64,000 nucleotides of DNA. It comes from DASUPK01 sp963782345 (lineage in GTDB: Bacteria; Actinomycetota; Thermoleophilia; Solirubrobacterales; 70-9). Of the stretch, positions 16,762-24,048 are shown piece by piece. Location of the stretch: positions 26,465 through 90,464 of the forward strand of contig CAWAJF010000015.1 in assembly GCA_963782345.1 (NCBI GenBank), written 5' to 3'. Both the position numbers and the translations under genes were made by a program. Position 1 is the first letter of the stretch. Each line of letters opens with the position of its first letter. The notes below the pieces were generated by a model. The model saw nothing but the letters and a program-made list of their open reading frames with translations. It did no database searches and was not told where the DNA came from.

Positions 16762-18015
16762 TTGGCCGTAGAGATCGCCGACTTCAAGCTCGATGTCCAG
16801 CCGGGCGAGCTGCCCGAGAAGATGGCCGCATGGGTGATTCGCCCGGAGCGCGAGGGCGAGCCCAAGGACGCCTTCCAGGTGGAGGAGATCGAGGTGCCGG
16901 AGCCCGGCGCCTTCGAGGTGATCGTCCGCGTAATGGCGGCAGGAGTGAACTTCAACAACGTCTGGGCGGCGCTCGGCAAGCCCGTGTCGGTGTTCGGATA
17001 CGGCGACCACGAGGAGTACGGCCACCACATCGGGGGCTCCGACGCCTCCGGGATCGTCTGGAAGGTCGGCGAGGGCGTCACCAAGTGGAAGCCCGGCGAC
17101 GAGGTCGTGATCCACTGCAACCAGGCCTCCTACGAGGACGTCGAGGTGCACGGGCTCGACCCGCTCGCCGCCCCGAGCCAGCAGATCTGGGGCTACGAGA
17201 CGACCTGGGGATCGTTCGCGCAGTTCACCAAGGTTCAGGCGCAGCAGCTGCTTCCGCGGCCTCAGAACCTCTCCTGGGCCGAGTCCTCGGCTTACGGGCT
17301 CACCTACTTCACCGCCTACCGGATGCTGATCGACCAGTGCAAGCTCCAGGCCGGCCACAACGTCCTGATCTGGGGCGCGGCCGGGGGGCTCGGCGTCTTC
17401 GCCACGCAGCTGTGTGCGGCGGCCGGGGCGAACGCCGTAGGCGTCGTCTCCTCCGACGAGAAGGGCGAGCTGGTGAAGCGCCTGGGGGCGGTCGACTACA
17501 TCAACCGCAAGGAGTTCTCGGGGATGATGCGAACCGGGGACGAGACGCCGGAGCAGGAGAAGGCCCGCTTCAAGGAGTCCAGGGGCTTCGCCAAGAGGGT
17601 CAAGGAGATCCTCGGCGACTCGCCTGACATCGTCTTCGAGCACGTCGGCAAGGCGACCTTCCCCACCTCCGTCTTCGTCGTCAAGCCCTTCGGCAAGGTG
17701 GTGATCTGCGGCGCGACCTCTGGGTACACGCTCGACTTCGACGTCCGCTACCTATGGATGCGCCAGAAGCAGATCATCGGCTCCCACTTCGCGAACGCAT
17801 ACGAGTGCATGCGCGCGAACCAGCTGATGGCCGAGGGCAAGATCCAGCCGGTGTTGTGGCGGGTGATGGGCTTCGAGGGCGTCGCCGAGGCGCATCAGCT
17901 GCTCCACGAGAACAAGCACCTCGGCAAGATCTCCATTCTCGTCGGGGCGGAGGGCGAGAACGAGGGCAAGACCGAGGACGGCCCGGGCGCGATCCGGGCG
18001 GAGGTGGGGGCGTGA
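16762..18015 (+). CDS. ccr: Crotonyl-CoA carboxylase/reductase
   Basis: The 417-residue product is a medium-chain dehydrogenase/reductase of the crotonyl-CoA carboxylase/reductase type, which reduces crotonyl-CoA with NADPH while adding CO2 to make ethylmalonyl-CoA. Recognisable segments are VNFNNVWAALGKPVSVF, QQIWGYET, the nucleotide loop LIWGAAGGLGVFATQ (residues about 202-216), DIVFEH and IIGSHFAN with His342. Glu146 and His342 occupy positions known to organise CO2 in Ccr; the neighbouring residue is Tyr145 where Phe is described in studied enzymes. The TTG start at 16762 has GGGAG about 8 bp upstream. It overlaps the next small gene (GTGA). Its neighbours include other ethylmalonyl-CoA pathway genes. 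Confidence 0.85.
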   Translation: MAVEIADFKLDVQPGELPEKMAAWVIRPEREGEPKDAFQVEEIEVPEPGAFEVIVRVMAAGVNFNNVWAALGKPVSVFGYGDHEEYGHHIGGSDASGIVWKVGEGVTKWKPGDEVVIHCNQASYEDVEVHGLDPLAAPSQQIWGYETTWGSFAQFTKVQAQQLLPRPQNLSWAESSAYGLTYFTAYRMLIDQCKLQAGHNVLIWGAAGGLGVFATQLCAAAGANAVGVVSSDEKGELVKRLGAVDYINRKEFSGMMRTGDETPEQEKARFKESRGFAKRVKEILGDSPDIVFEHVGKATFPTSVFVVKPFGKVVICGATSGYTLDFDVRYLWMRQKQIIGSHFANAYECMRANQLMAEGKIQPVLWRVMGFEGVAEAHQLLHENKHLGKISILVGAEGENEGKTEDGPGAIRAEVGA

Positions 18016-18359
18016 GCGCGCAGGAGGCCGTCCAGGGCACCTGGGAGCAGGGGTCGAGCACCAGCGCGATCGAAGTCGTCTACATCGACTGGCACATCCA
18101 CCCCTTCCGGGCCGAGCGCTGGTACGAGGTCTGGGAGCCCGGCGCCGCCCGGGCGATGGCCTTCGGCGCCAAGGGCTGGTCCCTGACCCGCAACGTCGAG
18201 GACCCGCTCCACTTCCGCCAGGCGTCGCTCTGGGAGGTTCGCGGGGACTTCGAGCGCTACTGGTACTCGGACGAGATCGGGGCCCTCCGGGAGGAGGCGG
18301 TCAACTACTACAACAAGCCGCTCCTACCGGTCTGGCACACGCTGATCGCGGGCGAGTAG
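18012..18359 (+). CDS. Small protein coupled to ccr, function unknown
   Basis: The GTG start at 18012 overlaps the ccr stop by 4 bp, so translation is coupled. The 115-residue product is rich in aromatic residues, with segments YIDWHIHPFRAERWYEVWEPGAARAM, LHFRQASLWEVRGDFERYW and YNKPLLPVWHTLIAGE. The pattern of short beta strands and helices could fit a dimeric alpha/beta barrel like those of antibiotic-biosynthesis monooxygenase relatives, but no catalytic residues are recognised. The coupling points to a role with Ccr, for example as an accessory or metabolite-proofreading protein; this is inference from position only. Confidence 0.75.
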   Translation: MSAQEAVQGTWEQGSSTSAIEVVYIDWHIHPFRAERWYEVWEPGAARAMAFGAKGWSLTRNVEDPLHFRQASLWEVRGDFERYWYSDEIGALREEAVNYYNKPLLPVWHTLIAGE

Positions 18360-18427
18360 CTCAGCTACTTCGCGATCCCCCCGGTGTTCCTTCATTGCCC
18401 GTGCTGACGCTCTCCCATCGGCCATCC

Positions 18428-19171
18428 ATGCGCTTCGTGGCGCCCGTCGCGGTCGCGGCGGCGCTCCTCGTGGTCCCCGGTCCAGCCCAGGCGAAGGTGC
18501 GTGCCTCGGTCCGGGGCAGTCTCCTCACCGTCACGGGCGGCAAGGGCTCCGATCACGTCGCCGTCGTCTGCAAGGGCGGACTGGTGAAGGTGAACGGCAA
18601 GAACCCGCGGACGGGCTCCGTCGCGTGCTCGCGAGTGTCCGAGGTCGATGTGGTGACCGGCAGCGGGAACGACCGGGTCAATCTCTCCCGCGTAGGCCCG
18701 GACCGCGGCTTCGGCCAGCGCAACCTGCCGGGCGGATTCGGGCATGGCACCGGCGCGGCCGCGAATCTCGGCCCCGGGAGCGACCGCTACGTGGGCGGCG
18801 GCTCGGCGTTCAACCTCGTGCTGGCCGGCCCGGGCAACGACCGCATGACCGGCGGGCGATTCCGGGACAGCATGCAGGGCGGCAGCGGCGACGACTTCGG
18901 CGCAAGCGGAGCGGGACGGGACATCCTCCTCGGCAACTCGGGGAACGACAAGCTCAACGGCGGCGCCGACGACGATCTGCTCAGCGGAAACGCCGGCAAC
19001 GACGTCCTGATCGGCGGCGCGGGCGCGGACCTGCTCGGGGGTGGCGCGGGGGCCGACCGCCTCTTCGGGGGCCCGGGGCCCGATCAGCTGATCGGGGGCC
19101 GCGGCAAGGACCGCCTGAAGGGCGGGCCCGGCAACAACACCCTGGTTCAGGACTCGCCGAGGAAGAAGTAG
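18428..19171 (+). CDS. Secreted GGxGxD-repeat (RTX-like) protein
   Basis: The 247-residue protein begins with a Sec signal peptide (MRFVAPVAVAAALLVVPG, cleavage after AQA at about 22). From about residue 100 it carries degenerate nonapeptide repeats of the calcium-binding RTX type, such as GGSGDDFGASGAGRD, GNSGNDKLNGGADDDLL and GGAGADRLFGGPGPDQ, which form calcium-filled beta-roll structures in known proteins. It ends with a basic tail. There is no catalytic domain and no type I secretion gene nearby, so Sec export is more likely than RTX-type secretion. A start at 18395 would put 11 residues before the signal peptide and is less likely. Confidence 0.85.
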   Translation: MRFVAPVAVAAALLVVPGPAQAKVRASVRGSLLTVTGGKGSDHVAVVCKGGLVKVNGKNPRTGSVACSRVSEVDVVTGSGNDRVNLSRVGPDRGFGQRNLPGGFGHGTGAAANLGPGSDRYVGGGSAFNLVLAGPGNDRMTGGRFRDSMQGGSGDDFGASGAGRDILLGNSGNDKLNGGADDDLLSGNAGNDVLIGGAGADLLGGGAGADRLFGGPGPDQLIGGRGKDRLKGGPGNNTLVQDSPRKK

Positions 19172-19187
19172 TCCGACACGGCTTCGC

Positions 19188-19277
19188 CATCAGATCGCGG
19201 CCACAGGCGGCCGCCCCACGTAAGTCGCTACGGGCTTCGCCCTCCGCTCCGAAGTGGAGCGGCCTGGTGGCCGCTAG
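19188..19277. repeat. 90-bp structured dispersed repeat, copy B
   Basis: This copy matches 6522-6611 at 78 of 90 positions. It contains three hairpins: GCGGCC-ACAGGC-GGCCGC near the start, CGCTCC-GAAGT-GGAGCG in the middle and AGCGGCC-TGGT-GGCCGCT at the end. The middle stem is preserved in copy A although its loop-side bases differ. The stop codon of the reverse clpS gene lies in its final CTA, as the aquaporin stop does in copy A. The element separates two convergent genes here. Confidence 0.8.
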
Positions 19278-19564
19278 TGCTGTTCCAGCGGGGCCATCGT
19301 CAGGCCGGCCGACTGGAGCTGCTCCCAGTAGAGCTCGGCGGGCTCGCGTGGTCCCGTCCAGACCGCGGCCCGGCCGCGGCTGTGGATCATGTCCGCAAAT
19401 CGGTATCCGCCGTCGAGGGAGACACCGGGGATCACGCGAGAGAGCGTCTTCGCGACGTGATCGAAGGTGTTGTGGTCGTCGTTGAGGACGATCACGAGCC
19501 AATTCCCGCCCAATCCCTCCTCGGGACCGGACGATTTCGGGCGCTCAACCGTGGTCGTTCCCAC
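19274..19564 (-). CDS. clpS: ATP-dependent Clp protease adaptor ClpS
   Basis: The 96-residue product is ClpS, which delivers N-end-rule substrates to the Clp ATPase in the cytosol. The core motif WLVIVLNDDHNTFDHV is intact, including the Asn-Asp-Asp region that binds destabilising N-terminal residues, followed by the helical segment VAKTLSRVIPGVSL. Length is normal for the family. The N-terminus has a 20-residue unstructured lead. It is convergent with the secreted repeat protein gene, and its stop codon is embedded in repeat copy B. No clpA or clpC gene is in the window. Confidence 0.93.
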   Translation of the reverse strand: MGTTTVERPKSSGPEEGLGGNWLVIVLNDDHNTFDHVAKTLSRVIPGVSLDGGYRFADMIHSRGRAAVWTGPREPAELYWEQLQSAGLTMAPLEQH

Positions 19565-19613
19565 GCGGCTGAAGGTAGAGGATTGCGCCCGATCTACGGG
19601 GAAATTCCGTGCC

Positions 19614-20315
19614 CTAGAAGGGGTTCGGAACCTGGACCATCACGTTGTCGAAGAAGCCCACGACCCCGGTGCCCGGCGCGGACCCCTTGACGCCGGCCGT
19701 GACGGCCGTCTGTCGCCCGTCGGGCTGATCCTCACCCGAATCCGTGGTCGAGACCACGCGATGTCCATTCACCGACGCGATCACGCTGGTGGTGGTGCCG
19801 CCATATGAGAAGGCTCGAATCGCGATCACGTTGGGCTTGGAGGCGAGCTTGATGAACTTGGCAGTGCCCGACGCCTCGAGCTTCGGCCCCCCGGCGCCCT
19901 TGGGATCGCGGAGGTACTGCCACTTGTGGGCGGTCGGCAGCACGCGGAAGACGTAGCCGGCGCTATCGCTGCGGCGGACGCCCAGGCCCACGAAGGTCTT
20001 CTTCTGCAGCTTCGGCGTCCCGCCCCGGGCCGTGACGTTCGCGACCATTCCCTGATCGGGGTACTGATCGCTCGAATCGCCCACGACCGACGAGCGATAT
20101 ACGCACGAGCTCGTCTTCTTGCCCACGCCGATACCCAGCGCCTTGTTGCCGGCCCACTTGCGCTTGCAGCCGGGGCCAAAGACCTTCTGGAACGCGTTCA
20201 CGTCGTCCTGGCTCTGAAAGGTGTAGGTCGCGACGGGAATCGGCGCGGCATCTGCCGCCGCGCCGGCGGTGAGGGCGGCGGCGGCGATCAGCAGGGCTGT
20301 GAGCTTGGTTCGCAT
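19614..20315 (-). CDS. Secreted protein of unknown function
   Basis: The 233-residue product starts at ATG 20315 with a Sec signal peptide (MRTKLTALLIAAAALTAG, cleavage near residue 23). The mature part is beta-rich with alternating polar and hydrophobic residues (IPVATYTFQSQDDVNAFQKVF, YVFRVLPTAHKW, VVGFFDNVMVQVPNPF), which resembles a concanavalin-like jelly-roll of the type in LamG or DUF1080 proteins. Two cysteines (in GPGCKRKW and SSCVYRSS) may form a disulfide. The frame is open for 700 further codons upstream, but that part is antisense to ecm and is not coding. Confidence 0.75.
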   Translation of the reverse strand: MRTKLTALLIAAAALTAGAAADAAPIPVATYTFQSQDDVNAFQKVFGPGCKRKWAGNKALGIGVGKKTSSCVYRSSVVGDSSDQYPDQGMVANVTARGGTPKLQKKTFVGLGVRRSDSAGYVFRVLPTAHKWQYLRDPKGAGGPKLEASGTAKFIKLASKPNVIAIRAFSYGGTTTSVIASVNGHRVVSTTDSGEDQPDGRQTAVTAGVKGSAPGTGVVGFFDNVMVQVPNPF

Positions 20316-20426
20316 CCGGGCGTGAGAGTAGCCGTGAGGCTTGCTGGGAATTGCAAGAACACCCATCACGCCCCGTCGGAGCGGTCGTTGCGCTGCGGAA
20401 TTTACGAGGCACCTACCATTAGGGCG

Positions 20427-22427
20427 ATGAGCGAGCACCGCCTCCCCGAGCGGGATCGTCCCTGGGTCATGCGCACCTACGCGGGCCACTCCGACGCCCG
20501 GCGATCCAACGAGCTCTACCGCAAGAACCTCGCCAAGGGTCAGACCGGGTTGTCCGTCGCCTTCGACCTGCCCACGCAGACGGGATACGACCCGGACGCC
20601 GAGCTGGCGCGGGGGGAGGTCGGCAAGGTCGGCGTCTCGATCGTCCACAAGGGCGACATGCACACGCTCTTCGACGGCATCCCGCTCGGCGAGATGAACA
20701 CCTCGATGACGATCAACGCCACCGCCGCCTGGCTGCTCGCCCTCTACGCGACGGTCGCCGAGGAGAACGGCGTCGAGCGCGCCGCGCTCGCCGGCACGAC
20801 GCAGAACGACATCATCAAGGAGTACCTCTCGCGCGGCACCTACGCCTTCCCGCCCGGCCCCTCGATGCGGCTGATCGCCGACACGGTCGCCTTCACCGTC
20901 AACGAGATCCCGAAGTGGAACCCGATCAACGTCTGCTCCTACCACCTGCAGGAGGCCGGAGCGACGCCGGTGCAGGAGATCGCCTACGCGCTCTCCACCG
21001 CGATGGCCGTCCTCGACGAGGTGAAGGCGCGCGGCCAGGTCGCCGACGAGGACTTCCCCAAGGTCTTCGGCCGGATCTCGTTCTTCGTCAACGCCGGTGT
21101 CCGCTTCATCGAGGAGCACGCCAAGCTCCGCGCGATGGGCCGGCTCTGGGAGGAGATCGGCCGCAACCGCTACGGCGTCACCGAGCCGAAGTTCCTGCGC
21201 CTGCGCTACGGCGTCCAGGTCAACTCGCTCGGCCTGACCGAGTCCCAGCCGGAGAACAACGTCCCGCGGATCGTGCTCGAGGCCCTGGCCGTAACGCTCG
21301 GTCGCGACGCCCGCGCCCGAGCGATCCAGCTCCCGGCCTGGAACGAGGCGCTCGGCCTCCCCCGACCGTGGGACCAGCAGTGGAGCCTCCGCATCCAGCA
21401 GATCCTCGCCAACGAGACCGACCTGCTCGACTACCCGGACATCTTCGAGGGCTCCGTGGTCATGGAGGGGCTGGTCGACGAGCTGGCCTCCGGGGCGGAC
21501 GCCGAGATGAAGGAAGTCGCCGAGCGCGGCGGCGCCGTCGAGGCGGTGCCCTACATGAAGGCCCGGCTCGTCGAGTCCAACCGCGAGCGGATCGCCAAGA
21601 TCGAGCGGGGCGAGATCACCGTCGTCGGCCAGAACAAGTTCACCGAGTCCGAGGACTCGCCGCTGACCACCGGGGAGGACGGCGGCATCCTCACCCCGGA
21701 TCCGGAGGTCGAGCGGGAGCGCATCGCCGCGCTCGAGGAGTGGAAGGCCGGGCGCGACGAGTCGGCCGTGGAGGCCGCCCTGGAGAAGCTCGCCGAGGCC
21801 GCCAACGACGAGAGCGCCAACATCATGCCGGCGACCATCGAGGCCGCCAAGGCCGGGGCCACGACCGGCGAATGGGCCGGGGTCCTGCGCGAGGTCTTCG
21901 GCGACTACCGGGCCCCCACCGGCGTCTCGGAGGCCGCGGGCGGCGGATCGGTCAACGGCGACCTGCTCGCCGGCGTCCGCGAGCGCGTCTCCGCCGTCTC
22001 GGCTGAGATCGGCCACCCGATCCGGATCCTGGTCGGCAAGCCCGGCCTCGACGGGCACTCGAACGGCGCCGAGCAGATCGCCGTCCGCGCCCGCGACGTC
22101 GGCATGGAGGTGATCTACCAGGGCATCCGCCTCACCCCCGAGCAGATCGCCAAGTCGGCGATCGAGGAGGACGTGGACGTCGTCGGCCTCTCGATCCTCT
22201 CCGGCTCCCACCGCGAGCTGGTGCCGAGGGTGGTCGAGCTGCTGCGCGCCGACGGCGCCGACATCCCGGTGGTCGTCGGCGGCATCATTCCCGCGGCCGA
22301 TGCGACGGCGATGCGAGAGGCCGGTGTGGACGGTGTCTACACGCCCAAGGACTTCGAGATCAACCGGATCATGGGCGAGATCGCGGAGCTGGTGGCCGAC
22401 CGCCATCGCGCCGCGCAACCCGCGTAG
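20427..22427 (+). CDS. ecm: Ethylmalonyl-CoA mutase, B12-dependent
   Basis: The 666-residue product is an acyl-CoA mutase with the B12-binding domain fused at the C-terminus. The substrate loop reads DLPTQTGYD at about residues 48-55; TQTG is the signature described for ethylmalonyl-CoA mutases (MeaA/Ecm), where methylmalonyl-CoA mutases have THRG and isobutyryl-CoA mutases TLMG. The cobalamin lower-ligand motif D542-x-H544-x2-G547 lies in GKPGLDGHSNGAEQ. The enzyme rearranges ethylmalonyl-CoA to methylsuccinyl-CoA, the step after Ccr and an epimerase. ATG 20427 is used; the open frame upstream is antisense to another gene. It is followed after 4 bp by a gene of unknown function. Confidence 0.92.
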   Translation: MSEHRLPERDRPWVMRTYAGHSDARRSNELYRKNLAKGQTGLSVAFDLPTQTGYDPDAELARGEVGKVGVSIVHKGDMHTLFDGIPLGEMNTSMTINATAAWLLALYATVAEENGVERAALAGTTQNDIIKEYLSRGTYAFPPGPSMRLIADTVAFTVNEIPKWNPINVCSYHLQEAGATPVQEIAYALSTAMAVLDEVKARGQVADEDFPKVFGRISFFVNAGVRFIEEHAKLRAMGRLWEEIGRNRYGVTEPKFLRLRYGVQVNSLGLTESQPENNVPRIVLEALAVTLGRDARARAIQLPAWNEALGLPRPWDQQWSLRIQQILANETDLLDYPDIFEGSVVMEGLVDELASGADAEMKEVAERGGAVEAVPYMKARLVESNRERIAKIERGEITVVGQNKFTESEDSPLTTGEDGGILTPDPEVERERIAALEEWKAGRDESAVEAALEKLAEAANDESANIMPATIEAAKAGATTGEWAGVLREVFGDYRAPTGVSEAAGGGSVNGDLLAGVRERVSAVSAEIGHPIRILVGKPGLDGHSNGAEQIAVRARDVGMEVIYQGIRLTPEQIAKSAIEEDVDVVGLSILSGSHRELVPRVVELLRADGADIPVVVGGIIPAADATAMREAGVDGVYTPKDFEINRIMGEIAELVADRHRAAQPA

Positions 22428-22431
22428 CCGG

Positions 22432-23004
22432 ATGAGCGAACCGGAGCTGAACGGCGACCGCAGCTCCTGGCTCCGCTGCTACCGCTGCTGGGCTCAGGAC
22501 CTCGAAGTCCAGCTGCACTACGACGCGATCCTGCGGGTCGATCCGGAGACCGGCGAGCCGTCCGAGCGCCTGGACGAGGTCCAGGAGGCCGTCGTCCAGT
22601 GCCTGCGCTGTCTGCACGACCAGCCGCATCTGACGATCCAGGAGGACAAGGTCGTGCCGATCGAGGACCGCTGGGAGCGGATGGTGGCCGGCACGCCCTG
22701 GGTCGCCTCCTGCACGGTCACCGTGGACCAGGACCAGGTCGAGAGCTGCTCCGGCCCAGAGGCCGCGGAATCCCTCACCTACGGCTCATTGGGCGAGCAG
22801 GGCACGCGCGAGTTCTTCACCCACGTCCGCTTCCACAAGCACGACGAGGAGCGGATCATCGTCCACCTGCTGGTCGAGCTGTACGCCCGCTCGGCCGAGG
22901 AGGCGACCGAGGTCCTCGAGGAGGCCTCCCGGGGCGTGCTCGAGATCACCTCGCTCGCGGAGGAGTCACGCCCGCCGGCGCACGCGCCCGACGAAGCGCA
23001 CTAG
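22432..23004 (+). CDS. Protein with two CxxC pairs, function unknown
   Basis: The 190-residue product starts 4 bp after ecm and is probably cotranscribed. It has CYRCWAQDLEV near residue 16 and CLRCLHDQPHL near residue 57, which together could hold a zinc ion (rubredoxin-like knuckles). The middle and C-terminal part (FFTHVRFHKHDEERIIVHLLVELYARSAEEATEVLEEASRG) looks like an alpha/beta domain with a long helix. The family is not recognised. Its location suggests a role alongside the mutase, but nothing in the sequence shows this. Confidence 0.75.
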   Translation: MSEPELNGDRSSWLRCYRCWAQDLEVQLHYDAILRVDPETGEPSERLDEVQEAVVQCLRCLHDQPHLTIQEDKVVPIEDRWERMVAGTPWVASCTVTVDQDQVESCSGPEAAESLTYGSLGEQGTREFFTHVRFHKHDEERIIVHLLVELYARSAEEATEVLEEASRGVLEITSLAEESRPPAHAPDEAH

Positions 23005-23010
23005 CCCGGT

Positions 23011-23026
23011 CCGGGCTTGCGCCCGG
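23011..23026 (+). terminator. Hairpin after the ecm operon
   Basis: A perfect GC stem CCGGGC-TTGC-GCCCGG begins 6 bp after the stop codon at 23004. There is no downstream T tract, as is common for GC-rich actinobacterial terminators. It probably ends the ecm transcript. Confidence 0.5.
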
Positions 23027-23027
23027 G

Positions 23028-23466
23028 AAGGACCAAGTCGATTCGGAATAGCCCATGCGCGCTGCGAATCGCTCATACGCCAGCGGGTTATGCGAGTCCG
23101 AAGCGCCCAGGTCTCTTGACGCAAGAGCCCGTGCGGGCTCGGCCGGGGAGAGACAGCGCCGCCCGATCCTCATCGCTGGTGTGGGGAGACATCGCCTGAC
23201 CATGGAACGGTGGAATCGCCAGATCGAGCCGGACGACGACCGCGAGGAGCGCTGGGAGTTCTTCTACCGGACGCCCTATACGGAGATGATCGGATCACGG
23301 CTCCGCCGGCTCCGCGACGCCCCGAGGCCTGAGCCAGAACAAGCTGCGCTACAGCGTCAAGCGGAGGCCCCTACTCCCAGAGCCTTATCTCACGTCTCGA
23401 ACGCGGGTACGCGAACGCTTCGTAGGCTCTCGGTGAGCCCCGACGAGGCTCTGGCGCGTATTGCGG
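23028..23466. other. Gene-poor interval with overlapping hairpins
   Basis: This is the longest interval without a confident gene. It holds two perfect hairpins that share bases 23125-23127 and so exclude each other: CTCTTG-ACG-CAAGAG (23113-23127) and GAGCCC-GTGC-GGGCTC (23125-23140). A weak forward frame begins at 23202. Base composition is less GC-rich than in neighbouring genes toward 23350-23450. I did not recognise a tRNA or known riboswitch. Confidence 0.4.
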
Positions 23467-23507
23467 CTAGCCCGGGTTCTTCCGCGGCACCAGCACGGCC
23501 CGCTTGA
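23202..23507 (+). CDS. Doubtful hypothetical protein, 101 aa
   Basis: An open frame from ATG 23202 would encode a charged protein beginning MERWNRQIEPDDDREERWEF and rich in Arg, Glu and Pro. A GGGGAG lies about 13 bp upstream, rather far for a ribosome binding site. The 3' end overlaps the convergent MaoC gene by 41 bp and becomes low-complexity (SPGSSAAPARPA). Only the first 45 residues look protein-like. It may be a real short gene with a different end, or non-coding. Confidence 0.25.
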   Translation: MERWNRQIEPDDDREERWEFFYRTPYTEMIGSRLRRLRDAPRPEPEQAALQRQAEAPTPRALSHVSNAGTRTLRRLSVSPDEALARIAASPGSSAAPARPA

Positions 23508-23982
23508 ACTCGGCGACCAGGGTGCCGTCCTGCTTGTAGACGCGGGTGTGGACCTTGACGACGCCTCGATCCTTCTTGGACTCCGACGGCCGGACCTCGA
23601 GGACCTCCGACTCGCAGAAGAGCGTGTCGCCGTGAAAGACCGGTGCGGGGTGCTTGAGCTCCTCCGTGGCCAGGTTGGCGATCGCCTTGCCGGAGACGTC
23701 GCTCACCGACATGCCGAGCGCGAGCGAGTAGACCAGCGGACCCACCACGACGTTCTGGCCCTGCTGGGACTGCGACGCGTAGACGTCGTTCAGGTGCAGC
23801 GGGTGGTGGTTCATCGTGATCAGGCAGAAGAGATGGTCGTCTGACTCCGTCACGGTCTTGGCGGGCCAGTGCTTGTAGACGGCCCCGACCTCGAACTCCT
23901 CCAGGTAGCGCCCGTACTCGTGCGCTCCCGACGCCTCGCGCTCGGCCTGGTCCGTGGTCAGCTGATGGTTCTCGTCGCTCAT
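23467..23982 (-). CDS. MaoC-family hydratase, candidate mesaconyl-CoA hydratase
   Basis: The 171-residue product is a single hot-dog domain of the MaoC hydratase family. It shows GRYLEEFEVGAVYKHWPAKTVTESD, the active-site-like region DHLFCLITMNHHPLHLNDVYA with Asp and His, and a VVVGPLVYSLALGMSVSD helix. Members add water to enoyl-CoA thioesters. Given nearby ccr, ecm, acyl-CoA dehydrogenase and malyl-CoA lyase genes, hydration of mesaconyl-C1-CoA to beta-methylmalyl-CoA is the likely job; the alphaproteobacterial Mch is about twice as long, but the set found in Streptomyces includes a short MaoC protein. It is separated by 66 bp from the next reverse-strand gene. Confidence 0.8.
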   Translation of the reverse strand: MSDENHQLTTDQAEREASGAHEYGRYLEEFEVGAVYKHWPAKTVTESDDHLFCLITMNHHPLHLNDVYASQSQQGQNVVVGPLVYSLALGMSVSDVSGKAIANLATEELKHPAPVFHGDTLFCESEVLEVRPSESKKDRGVVKVHTRVYKQDGTLVAEFKRAVLVPRKNPG

Positions 23983-24048
23983 CGTTTCAGTCGGTCTCCT
24001 TGAGTCGTTGTGACTCCTCCCGTGGTGCGGCGCGGGATGGTACCCGGG

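Noticed and set aside
16674..17120. N-terminal extension of the coiled-coil protein
   Set aside because: The extension is antisense to ccr and lacks the charged helical character of the rest; ATG 16673 is the plausible start.
20316..22418. Very long reverse open frame extending the secreted protein at 19614 to 934 codons
   Set aside because: It is antisense to ecm, reads as low-complexity Asp/Gly/Val/Leu/Arg-rich sequence typical of shadow frames in GC-rich DNA, and the signal peptide at 20315 marks the true start.
20427..22427. Methylmalonyl-CoA mutase
   Set aside because: The substrate loop is TQTG rather than the THRG known for methylmalonyl-CoA mutase, and the B12 domain is fused in the Ecm manner.
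22946..23203. 85-residue reverse frame overlapping the end of the CxxC protein and the gap
   Set aside because: It has some protein-like stretches (NPLAYERFAARMGYSES) but overlaps a better-supported gene and has no clear start; kept as unexplained sequence rather than a gene.
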